NCBI GenBank assembly: GCA_964023205.1
Contig: OZ026835.1
Span: forward strand, 40,149,083-40,213,082
DNA from: Lutraria lutraria
Taxonomy: Eukaryota > Mollusca > Bivalvia > Venerida > Mactridae
Direction of reading: 5' to 3'
Length of the DNA: 64,000 nucleotides
Part shown: positions 11,401-21,167 of the stretch, piece after piece
Layout of the letters: the number at the start of each line of letters is the position of its first letter
How positions within the stretch are numbered: the stretch's first letter is position 1
The notes under the pieces: model-generated
What the model saw: only the letters and a program-made list of their open reading frames with translations
The model's database searches: none
Told to the model about the DNA's origin: nothing
Made by a program: the position numbers and the translations under genes

Positions 11401-13885
11401 GGTCCAAGCATGGTAAATATTTAGTGTCAGTTTTTTGTGCGCATATTTATTCTATTCAGTTACTTTAACTTTCATTAATCTTATAATAACAAATATCAAA
11501 GGCCGGGTACAAGACGGAGTACAAACCTTCATTTGTTTCATGAGTTCAAACATTTGTTCTGGTGGAAGACTAGCTACAGCCTTAGAAATAGCTTCTGGTG
11601 CTTTCTCTGGTTCAACACCATCTCCATATGGACTCTGTAAGACAAAGATCATTATCAAAACAGCGAAAAAGACACACACACAGATATGTTAACATAAATT
11701 ATGATAACTTTTTGTCCCTATATTTTTTCCAAAAATGGCATCAACTGTGAAACTGAAAAACTATATCTCTACATAATTCTGTGTACTGATTTTCAGCATC
11801 GAAATAATACAGCATTACCAATTGTACTTGTAGGTCTTGTTAATTTTATGATCAAACTGAATTTAGAAATGATATTTTAAGTTAACCAGATTGATATGTA
11901 TCCACTACTATATAAACTACAGACAAACATCTCTACTGTATTTAATATTTATAAAAAGTTGAACACATCATTTGAACAATAGAAATTAACCTCTAATACA
12001 GGTCCACCTAGGGCTTGCTGCATGCCAGCCATTTCATCCTTATTCTGTTCTCCAGCGGCCACACCTACACGTAATGGTCGTCCATTGAAGTCTGTATTGT
12101 TGAGATTACGTAGAGCACTCTGTGCCGTCTCCACATCTTGGTACTCACAGAATCCATAACCTTTAGGTTTACCAGTCTCTCTATCATATACCAGCCTGGT
12201 CAACAATAAATCAATCAACATTTTATCAAAATGAGATCCTTAGAAAAGTAAAGAGAAATCTTTAAGCAGGAATTACTTTATCATAAATGCTTAAAAACAT
12301 ATTTTTTCAAAAAATCATGAACAATTGTCTGAGACAAGATAATGATTTATGTTATCAAAGGGAATTACAGCATGCCAGGGCCCTCATTTGACGTTTTTTG
12401 GGGCCGATATTCGGCCCCATTCCCCTCCTAGAATCATATACTTTTTTCCCCTATTTTTGAAAAAAAATCCCCTAAAAAAAAAAAATTTTTTTTTTTTGCT
12501 TAAATGATTCATATTAAGTTATTAACCTTTGATTAATAGTATATTAATGTATGTTGTATATTTAAATACAGCCATTTTAAGCTTAAAAGGCTTATTGCAG
12601 GGTTACACGGCAGTTGAAAAAGATCCCCTGAAATTCCTCTTTTTCCTCAAAATGACGCAAAATTCCCCTACCTGAGGGCCCCGGGCCCCTTCCCCTAAAG
12701 TGCAGCTAGGGCCCTGCATGCATATCATACTCATAGACGATCAAGAAACCAGAGAAATTGTTTTCTTATTTCAGTAGATGCTTATCTATACAACACAACT
12801 TCCGTGACAGCCGTTCTAAACATACATGTCATTTTATCAATTATCTCACACTCACAGTCACACAGGAATATATACACTTATAAATACTAACCTGAAGCTC
12901 ACCACAGGTCCTGCTTGTACAAATATCTCTTTTAGTGCTTCTTCTGTAGCTTCATAAGGAATATTTCCCACTAAAAATATGTTTTACATGGATTATAATT
13001 TTATTTCATGATTATCATCATAACACACATTTAATAAATTGCACAGTATTCATGCACATAATTTATAGACATCTTTTATAGATAATCTACCCTTAGGGTA
13101 AAGCCCTAGAACAGAACCAGTTCAAATTGGGACAAACTGCATCAATATTCTCATGAAGTAAGATAATGCCAATGATGCACATATATAAATCTGAGCTGGA
13201 CAAAAGATAATGTCAAACTAGAATAATTTACTAAATGTGCATAACCATTATTATGATTATGTTGTAGCAGTATGGTATATACTATATAGCATTTGTATTA
13301 ATAAATAGGCTGTGATACTACCCAGCCTAATTAGCTCAGTCGGTAGAGCATCTGACTTGCAAGCAGGAGGTTCCGCATTTTTTCAATACTTTTTTTATCA
13401 GTGTTTTTGAGGAATTTCATCTCAAGATTGAGCTTATCCAAAACAAATCTAGTTCAAGTACTCCACATTAAAATTTAAATCATGTATAGCCATACTGCAA
13501 CTTACAAGGCAGTAAACGAATAGATGTTAAAATAGATACTGATAGATGAGGCATTTTCATCACAAGACACAACCACAGATATTCAACAAAATAGATATAA
13601 ATAAAAAAGTTGCCTAAAGGTATTATTCCCTTAGATGTCACCAACATCTATATAACACACATGTATGTATGTAGGCCTAAGTCCTTGATGCCATTCAAAA
13701 TGAAATTACGCCGGTGTCGCGAAAACATATTGCAAAATTTAATTTCATGACAAGTGAACTTGTCTAGATATGATTAATTATGTATCAATTCAATTATAAA
13801 AATGGCTAAGAAATAGTAACTACGTACCAAAAACTGACCGCCTGGCTCTCTCAGCAGCAGAAATAGGAGCTAGATCGTCCATCAT
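5454..13885 (-). CDS. CSTF2: Cleavage stimulation factor subunit 2 (CstF-64), complete, 11 coding exons
   Basis: CstF-64 binds the GU-rich element downstream of poly(A) sites in the nuclear 3'-end processing complex. Coding exons on the minus strand, 5' to 3': 13885-13828, 12970-12892, 12195-11991, 11634-11527, 10706-10587, 9952-9860, 9343-9295, 8861-8757, 7752-7310, 7078-7007, 5570-5454. All have GT/AG borders and consistent phases, giving 482 residues. Seen in order: an RRM (about 17-95) with RNP2 VFVGNIP and RNP1 KGYGFCEY; a hinge (about 115-190) with [15 protein letters not shown] and [12 protein letters not shown]; a Gly/Pro/Met-rich region (about 222-420) with eight [12 protein letters not shown] units; and the C-terminal helical domain (about 441-479) with [11 protein letters not shown] and [16 protein letters not shown]. 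Length falls between the fly and human proteins as I recall them. ATG 13885 was chosen because RRM sequence follows at once, but the upstream in-frame stretch to an acceptor-like site at 13909 leaves room for an earlier start. Family assignment is secure. Confidence 0.95.
5747..6354. mobile_element. MITE-like element with TACTGTAGAAC ends, in CSTF2 intron
   Basis: The left end tactgtagaac and right end gttctacagta are perfect 11-bp inverted repeats. Adjoining ends (ttttatttgcg against cgtgaaattaa) also match imperfectly. The interior repeats gcgaattcataaat twice (near 5811 and 6261). No transposase is seen, which suggests a non-autonomous element. Confidence 0.65.
7490..7690 (-). repeat. CSTF2: In-frame 24-bp coding minisatellite in CSTF2 exon 9
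   Basis: Eight 24-bp units encode GPGPQGMG (one begins with V instead of G). They lie in the region where vertebrate CstF-64 carries MEARA/G pentapeptide repeats, which is established knowledge. The units differ mainly at silent positions. Confidence 0.9.
7829..8049 (+). mobile_element. Pearl-like family C, copy 2
   Basis: Full-length small copy. The head is caagatgtgttttt-aaacacaatgcccc; a TGACC-rich block follows, then aggccaaacaaaatatgcccccc and a terminal hairpin (gccccc...gggggc) with an A-rich end. It lies in a CSTF2 intron, antisense to that gene. Confidence 0.75.
10283..10510 (+). mobile_element. tRNA-derived SINE, copy 2
   Basis: The A-box-like ttggttgagtggttaagg and B-box-like catgggtttgagccc are followed by the same body as 3358-3600. 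It lies in the CSTF2 intron between exons 6 and 5. Confidence 0.8.
12376..12716. mobile_element. MITE with CAGGGCCCT ends
   Basis: The element begins cagggccct and ends agggccctg, perfect inverted ends. It is flanked by catgc on both sides (12371-12375 and 12717-12721), a candidate 5-bp target duplication. The interior is A/T-homopolymer-rich with no frame. CAGGG...CCCTG ends recall hAT elements, but the flanking duplication is not the usual 8 bp. Confidence 0.65.
13323..13377 (+). pseudogene. Truncated tRNA-like sequence (Ala-TGC-like)
   Basis: Acceptor-like gcctaat, a D arm gctc...gagc and an anticodon loop cttgcaa are recognisable, but the anticodon stem has a mismatch and the T arm breaks off after ggttccgca into T-rich sequence. 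It is probably a tRNA pseudogene or a SINE head. Confidence 0.6.
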
Positions 13886-13909
13886 CTTTGCTGTTGTTGT
13901 TGGGAAAGG

Positions 13910-14159
13910 CTAAAATACAACTAAACCGTAACACGGTCTTTTAAATAACACTATATAATTAGGGTCGGTATAATAATTATCATATATGCCTAACTTTTAA
14001 AGTTATACCATTAATTATCACGGTGCACAAGAATATAATGGATAAAATATGATTATAATTATATTGGTAGCAAACCCAGAAACTAACATCAGACAGAGCT
14101 GTACACGTGGTGTAAAATAGGAAAGATAGAGTGTATAGAATGAAGATCAATTGTTTTAC
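13910..14159. other. 5' flank or intron of CSTF2
   Basis: An acceptor-like pyrimidine-AG (minus strand) abuts the first coding exon at 13909, so this may be an intron with a further 5' exon, or simply the promoter side. No TATA-like element stands out. Confidence 0.35.
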
Positions 14160-14420
14160 CTCTCGTTTTTTTAGAGCTTCAACAACTGGGCTGGATGGAC
14201 AATTCCGCTTTAAATAATGGCATTCAGGGTAACTTCATCTACAAATGCTGGTAAGGAGTTCCATAAGTTGGTATATGGTTCTCGGAAAGAAGTTGTTCTT
14301 GAACTGGTCAGGGCCGGATGGGGTGTAGGTCTACCTTTTGTTCTGAAAGGTAGATTTGATAGTGTACCTTCTTGATACCTCACGCCGTTCTTCTCGGGTA
14401 AAGACAAAATGATACTGTAT
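14160..14420 (-). pseudogene. LINE reverse-transcriptase C-terminal relic
   Basis: The minus-strand translation contains TSFREPYTNLWNSLPAFVDE, the 'xxWNSLPxxV' signature seen just before the end of many non-LTR and related polymerase proteins. Only about 65-85 codons survive. Confidence 0.55.
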
Positions 14421-16080
14421 GTTCAAATATATGTTTTCTTTTGAGACATTTGAGCGCTGAAGAATAGACGACCTTTAAAAGCCTTTTAGTGTAATACTCT
14501 GGTATTGTCCTTACAGAGTGTCACAGTTGGAGGTTGTATTCTCTTATTCATATGGGTTTGAAAAGATTGTTTCTTACATTTCTTAGCTTCAGACTTCAAA
14601 GTTATGTTGTTTTGACATCTGGTGTTTTATTGTGTTTTGCATGGATGCACTGTTTCGTCGGTTACCGTGTACTAGTATTACACATGTACTACTTCGAAAC
14701 TATAATTGTTTTTTTTTGCACCATTAAAAATTAACGATAAGAATACCAATGTCCACATGGATGAAAGTAAAACTGATAAGAAAACAGGCTATCAGCCGAA
14801 CCTTCATATCAGTTAATTGTTATTGGCCCAAACAAATTTCTTATCATTGATTTTTTCCTCTAAATGAGAAATTAATAATATTGATGATAAAGTGAAAAAA
14901 TGAACATCCTACTAATCAAAGGTAAACAAGTTTTTTTTCAAGTTTAATCAATGTTTATTATCGTACAATTGTTCGATTTTCTTAATTGATCAATGAAATG
15001 GCGAGTACATATTGTGGAAATAAGTCAATATCAATCCAGTATGTATACCGTCTAACAGATACGTTACTAACATTTGAAATTAAGAGTGTCCCAAAATCAG
15101 AAACGAAGGACAACTCTTATCTACAGTACCAGTAGCTATCAGTCTTGTCCATATACATATTAAAACATAGATAGGGTAAAGATAACACTAGTACATGGTA
15201 ATTCTTGTAAGAATCATAAAGTGGCTACTGTCATAAAAATATGTAATTAAAATATAGTTTACATATATTTGCATACTAAAAGCATATATATCATACATTT
15301 ATAACTGCAAAACATATATCGTATTTAGCAAATTAAAGTAAGAATGTTGTGAACATATAAGCGTTTCAATACATAGGCCAAGAGTACGTCATGTTTTTAT
15401 ATGATCAAAAGTATGTATTAGCTACTGGTGTAAATATTCATTTGAAATACAAATGCTCAAGTTTACAATGTTTCAACGTCATGTTTTTATTCGTATTAAA
15501 TTAATCTACAGTACAATTTTTCTATGGCCAACTCGTAGGTGCTATTTTCTATCTAATTGAATAATATCATCCATAAAATACAAAAACATGAAACAGAAAA
15601 CGCATGATTCTCTGGGATTGGCCATCCTGCTGTAGTCATTGGACGAGAGGAGCAAATGCGTACATGACATCAATCATGTACAATTCTACGATACCCAAAG
15701 CAATACATTTAAAGCGTTACTTTTAAGTGATTAATGGTTATGGTCAAGTTCATAACTATCGTATTGGGTGCATTTAGGTGGGAATGTATACAATGGTTGT
15801 ATGGGATACATACCAGCATAGTACAATATATATAATAATCACGGTAAAGCTGTGTGGACTCCAAACCGGATTAATTAATTAAAATCGATCATAGATGTAG
15901 ACCGATTATCTCGACATTGAAAAATAACATTGGTAATATTGGTCGAACTTTGGAATTGTCAGGGAAACGGTCACGCCGTTCTCATAACACAATTGGGATT
16001 TTAACTAATACTCATTCTTCGCGAGTGTATTAGCATCGAAGGACAGGAAGTTATTTACCACAAGGGAGTTGATAATAACC
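14421..16080. other. AT-rich intergenic sequence
   Basis: No coding exon is supported. The last part is presumably the promoter region and 5' UTR of the secreted-peptide gene. TATA-like AT runs occur (for example around 15827), but none is positioned convincingly. Confidence 0.4.
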
Positions 16081-17746
16081 ATGGACTTACACACATGTAA
16101 ACTTGGATTTCTACTGCATTTCATTTTTATAGTTATTCAGACGTCACATGCGACCGGAGATGATAAAAGATTTTGGTACAATTATTTGAGGGAAGAACGA
16201 CGCATACCAACCCATAGAATGGTAAACATTTTGATAATTTCATTTTATCAGACCTTGTTCAAATAATTCAAATTTCTTCATGTACAATTTTGTAAGTCTA
16301 TATACTGTACATAGCACATAAATTATATTTTAGTTTAATAGGTACAATAAGACAAACAATTATTTATATATTTTTCAGTTTAAGAATTTAATTTGACTAG
16401 ATTTAACTGATAATTGTTAGAAATGTACGTTTCGATGTTTCAGTAGGCCTATGTACAATTTCAAATTGAAAAAAAATCAGCATGATACGTCTTTAACAAT
16501 TTAAAAAAAAATAGAAAACATAGGCAACGAACCTGTGATCAAATTGTCACAGAATTCAACCCCATTCAACTAGTAAACAGGGCTCAGTAGGTTCACTATA
16601 GATAATTTTTCGTAATTAGATTAATAAAAGAAATATACTATTGATCCCATCACCATGTACCTGTAATTAACTTTCTCGGCGTTTTCTTTGACCAGTACCA
16701 ATGATGTTAGGAAATTGGCTTTGAAAAAAAGCAATACACATGTAATGCATTTAGTCCGTCATTTATATTCTCGAAATCAGAGACGTATAATATATATAGC
16801 AAAGGGACTATAGTAAAGCCTTAGCGTATGTCATTTACCATAGTACATGCATATGACCTGCATTACAATATGAATGAAAAATCGGTCCGTAATTTTAAAT
16901 GTTAAAATATTTGAATGGGCTCGAACGATGTGGGTACACATTTCTCTCTTTTGCCTCGTACGGTAAAAATCAAGTCCGACAGTACTTTCAGTACTTTGAT
17001 TTAATTTAGTAATTCTGAACAATAGGTAAAATGAAAGTAAAATGTAAAAAATGTTTATTATTTGCTCAAAAAATATATTTACAAAATGCTTTCTTTGCCA
17101 AATCTCTTTAAAATGTTGGCAAATGACTTTTCTTATTTTTTGCAATTTTATTGAAAATAATACTGTGCTATATTCCTATATGTACTCCGTGATTGAAAAT
17201 AAAATTTTGGAATGTATTTATTGCAAATAAAAGTCATTTTCACTGATAAGACATTTTTCTAGGTAAAATAAGACCTACTTTGATTTTAACATCCAAAAAG
17301 CTTATGAGGCTTTAATGTCTGTTTTTGCTTACTCGAAAACGCTTGTTGCTTATAGACCGTAATCATATCATTACATAGATTCTTTATCTCGAATAGTTGG
17401 CTAAAAGTCCAGCTTCACAAAGCAATATATGACCATGTATACGCAAAATGAACATTATCAAATGTACGTGAGATGATGCTTATAATGTTATAATTTTATA
17501 CACTGTTTGGTAAATGTCAAATATTCAAATAAGAATGTATTTTTTATATCCCAACTTACGATCCATGATGTTCTATTTTTCTATTTTCAGTGTGTTAAGA
17601 CGTGGAAATCCTGTATACCCGGAACTTATACTTGTTGTCATGGTGAATGTATGAATAGGTTTAGTCACGTGTGTTTGTATCCATTGGAAACCTGCTACTG
17701 TGTGCCACCAAATTCTGTACACACCAGTGACATGTTCAGAGAGTAA
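16081..17746 (+). CDS. Secreted eight-cysteine (knottin-like) peptide precursor, two exons
   Basis: Exon 1 is 16081-16221 and exon 2 is 17591-17746, joined in phase 0 by a GT/AG intron of 1,369 bp with a pyrimidine-rich acceptor. The ATG sits in aaccATGG, a strong start context. The product is 98 residues. Residues 1 to about 24 are a typical signal peptide (LGFLLHFIFIVI core). A polar, basic propeptide-like stretch of about 23 residues follows. Exon 2 encodes the whole cysteine module, with Cys at 48, 55, 62, 63, 67, 75, 82 and 84: C-X6-C-X6-CC-X3-C-X7-C-X6-C-X-C. The order C-C-CC-C-C-C-C is one used by inhibitor cystine knot peptides (antimicrobial, protease-inhibiting, signalling or venom roles). 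Function is unknown; no family was recognised. The split of secretion signal and cysteine module between exons argues for a real gene. Confidence 0.75.
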
Positions 17747-17894
17747 TATAAAAACCTGCTCCTACTCCCTACTCTTCTGGCTCAGCTTGTCAAAGCTCAT
17801 ATTGACTCTCAAAACTTCGTTTTCTTGTAAAAGCAAATATATAGACAGATTAACAATTGAAACATTTACCTTATAGAGCTGATCACAACTGGGA

Positions 17895-17900
17895 AATAAA
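17895..17900 (+). terminator. Likely poly(A) signal of secreted-peptide gene
   Basis: AATAAA 149 bp after the stop codon of the cysteine-rich peptide gene. Confidence 0.55.
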
Positions 17901-18082
17901 GAACTCCATTATTGTGAATTGATATTCGTGTTTAATCTTAATCTTAACATCAACAGATGTGTGTTTCTGTGATTGGACCTTTGGTATGGAAACCCTTGGT
18001 GGGGACGTTTTTTATTCATTTGAACTTCAATGCGCTGAATTTTGTACATACTAACGACAATCGTAACTTATTGGGCATTCCC

Positions 18083-18210
18083 GTTACAGAGAAATACGCC
18101 TCGTACATAAGTGTAGGGTTACAGAGAAATACGCCTCGTACATAAGTGTAGGGTTACAGAGAAATACGCCTCGTACATAAGTGTAGGGTTACATAAGTGT
18201 AGGGTTACAG
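18083..18210. repeat. 35-bp tandem repeat, 3 copies plus partial
   Basis: Three near-identical 35-bp units (gttacagagaaatacgcctc...) start at 18083, 18118 and 18153. A shortened unit starts at 18188 and a further start at 18204. Confidence 0.9.
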
Positions 18211-19149
18211 AGTTATGTGGTTTCCGGTTCAACCACTTGAATCATTCTCAGAATGGCAGACTTTCAAACGTGTTAAATTTATCATTCGCGATTGATAAAA
18301 TGGGCAACAAGTTCCCATTGGAAGAGTACTATAGGTTGTTTCCATCTTTTGATTCCCAGGGTCAGCCATGATGGAAAGTAGCCTGTGAACAGCAACAACA
18401 ATATGGCGGCCTGTATATTATGTCCGAGGCGCTTTCTACCAACAAACGCCGAGGAGTCCCAATTGTAATGAACTTTTCTATCATTTGGCTTTGTGCATTC
18501 TTAATACATACAGAACGAGTGGCGATTAAAAATGAGACGATATCACTCGGTGAATAAACGAACGGATTTAAAACAAGCTCTCTACATCATGTCACACTTG
18601 TTCGGTGTTTATTTCCATGCCAAGGGAACACAATTGTAATGAGGATTTTCAAAAGCGCGACCTGTTTTTGACTTGTCCGATTAAATGCGGATATTGGATT
18701 TTTTTTTGTCATTGAAATTATCACGCGTAAAGCAGGTTATATTTCATTTCATTAAATAGCTAATAAACCAAAAACCTTCCCTAGAGTCACGAAATCGATT
18801 ACAAAAAGATTAGCAATTAATTGACTTAACACAAAAAATACCTCCAAACTTGGAACATCTAGAAAAACATGTAAACGTGTCATTTTTATTCGTACTGTGT
18901 CTTAGTACGATGACATAAACAAATTACATTTACGATGGGAAAATAAGCTTTTTTGACCTTCAGTTGGTTGTGTCGACAAATACTAGTATCAACTGGCGTA
19001 ACTATAGGCACCGTCAGGACAGTGGGCACGTGTCTACACTTTTTCTGACAAAAAATATAACAATGCGAAAAACGCAATAAAAAATGAATGGTTAGGGGCT
19101 GTAAGAATGGACCATCATAGTACCATGAGCTTAAACAACGTACATGCAG
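18211..19149. other. Intergenic, no gene seen
   Basis: AT-rich sequence with the short dispersed element around 18440-18465 that is shared with 1280-1305. No supported exon. Confidence 0.35.
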
Positions 19150-19935
19150 AACTGCAAGAACTTCATGTTAAAATATTTTAGGCTATAGCACTCCGGAAAA
19201 TGCTGCAGAATGCGTCTCCGGCAATCTACGGTGAAAAATCTCAGTAAGGTCACCGACAGAGTGACTGCAATATACCCCCTCTCAAACATGTATATAAAGA
19301 AAATGAAAAAAAATATTTATGAAAATAAAAACTTTCACTCAAATGCTTATAAAATTTTTCTGTTTATATAGCCTATGTAAAGATAACTTTATATAAATGT
19401 GCATTTAATATCATCCTAGGACAAACAATCTAAGAAATATTGAAGAAATTATTTTCAGATTACGGAGAATTATGCACCAAATTATCATACCATTACGTTC
19501 AAACTATCTCCCTTATTAAAAAACACAAAATGTGATTTTGACTTTATTTTCCTGTTTATCTGCATCAAATCATTAATATAACATCCTTACTAATATCCCT
19601 ATTCAAAAGTCAAACATTTATTTGGATTATTATAATCACAAAAACGATATTATGTAAAGATGTGCCTGTGGACCGTAGGAAAATTTATTTTGGATTCAAG
19701 TCAGTTCGAGTTGCTTCCCTTAGATATTAAGGTAATAGGAACAAGAATGACCTTTGAATACAGATCTTACTAAACGTTTGCAACTTTCGTGGAAAATCAT
19801 TAGGTAATTGAAAACTCAAAATGAATAAATCTATCAGGGAAAAACTGTAAGATCTTCATATGAAAATGTGTTAGGCTATATAACACACCGGATTATGGCT
19901 GCAGAATGCGTCTTCGGCAATCTACGGTGAAAAGA
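19150..19935. repeat. Dispersed repeat R, copy 2, between ~90-bp direct repeats
   Basis: 19248-19755 matches 1922-2480 along its length. It is bracketed by two similar ~90-bp segments (19150-19245 and 19846-19935) that both contain gctgcagaatgcgtc and ggcaatctacggtgaaaa. They could be ends of a larger decayed element or target duplication products. Confidence 0.6.
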
Positions 19936-20705
19936 TGCCCCGGACCCCCTTAGATAGGTGCCTACACATTATTATAGGGCAAGCTACCCCCCTGGTGTCC
20001 ATGTAAATTCTAATCATATCTAAAGACACTTTGGCAAATTGTCCTCGGACAAATGGTAATCATTTCTTTAAGACGAGTATAAGTATCTAGCCACTGGCTA
20101 TACATCATTGACAAGAGCAAGCCAAAAAAATGGTTACGTTCTGCCATGTGGCTTCTCCAGACTCCAGGCAATACTTAGAATACTATTAAGTATCAGTTTA
20201 CGATTCAACCAAAATAAAACATGGGCTTCAAGCCAGAAAAATCTAATGTGATAAGAAAAACATACCGAGAGAGTAATAGAAGCAGAATCAACAATATTAA
20301 TTGTTCAGCTAAATATAAGCATTTTCTTTAAATAAAAAGGAGAACATCAAATGTCAACGTCATACAAAAATGAAACACTTCGACTTTAAAACACAATTTG
20401 ATTTTTCAGTCGATGCTAGGCGAGGTTCTGGGTCAGCAAAGTGAGTAGAGATATCTTTTGGAAAATCCATTTTGGGTAAAAAGTTGCCTGGGGGACCATC
20501 ATGGTCTTCATGGCCAGATTATCGTTACAGATAGGTGGTCTTTAGCACAATTGTCTGTAAATATATTCTAAAATTCAATGACAAAATATCGAATAAGCAA
20601 ATACCATAAATATTTTTAATTGGGCAAACATATATATAATATTGTTTGTCTCTCATAGGAAAGTTGTATTTCATATGTTGAAAAATAAGCGACTCAGTTA
20701 CAAAT

Positions 20706-20800
20706 TTTCGGGCTCTTGCCCTTCTTCAGGATTGATTTCCTTCTGCATAAATTCAAGTGGTATCCATTTTGTTTTTTCATGATGTTGTTATGCAGAAGGA
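20706..20800. repeat. Two hairpin-forming motifs
   Basis: 20706-20729 folds on the minus strand as ctgaagaa-GGGC-aaga-GCCC-gaaa. Beside it, 20738-20750 and 20788-20800 are perfect 13-bp inverted repeats (tccttctgcataa and its complement) separated by 37 bp. This is probably a remnant of a retroelement end. Confidence 0.55.
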
Positions 20801-21167
20801 AAGAAATGGGCAAACATTTTAACAAGAACAACTATAACAAAATGTTATAGTTAGACGAATTACAAGAAGCATTGGTTTAAGGGTTTTTTTGTAATTTTTT
20901 ATTAACTGATAATAATATACATAGTACATAATATGGACATAATAATATCATTATATAACATTTCAAGATGTTTTTACAGCATTTTGAAAATCATTGACTT
21001 ATGTAACAAGATTATCTTTTTTGGAAATATATAAGAAAAGATCTAAGACTTGGGTCAGAGTTAGTTATGTAAGAGGAACAATTAGAAAAAATAACTAAAC
21101 AATAAAAAGATGTGGAAATGTGGAGCCTATGGAAAAAACGATAAATATCATTAAAACGTTTCGAATA

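Noticed and set aside
13323..13377. Functional tRNA-Ala gene
   Set aside because: The T arm and 3' acceptor strand are missing.
16831..17145. Minus-strand frame of 104 codons inside the secreted-peptide intron
   Set aside because: AT-rich chance frame with no domain and no start or splice context.
20706..20729. Calling a hammerhead ribozyme
   Set aside because: An extra base after CUGANGA and no visible stems I or III; kept only as a low-confidence finding.
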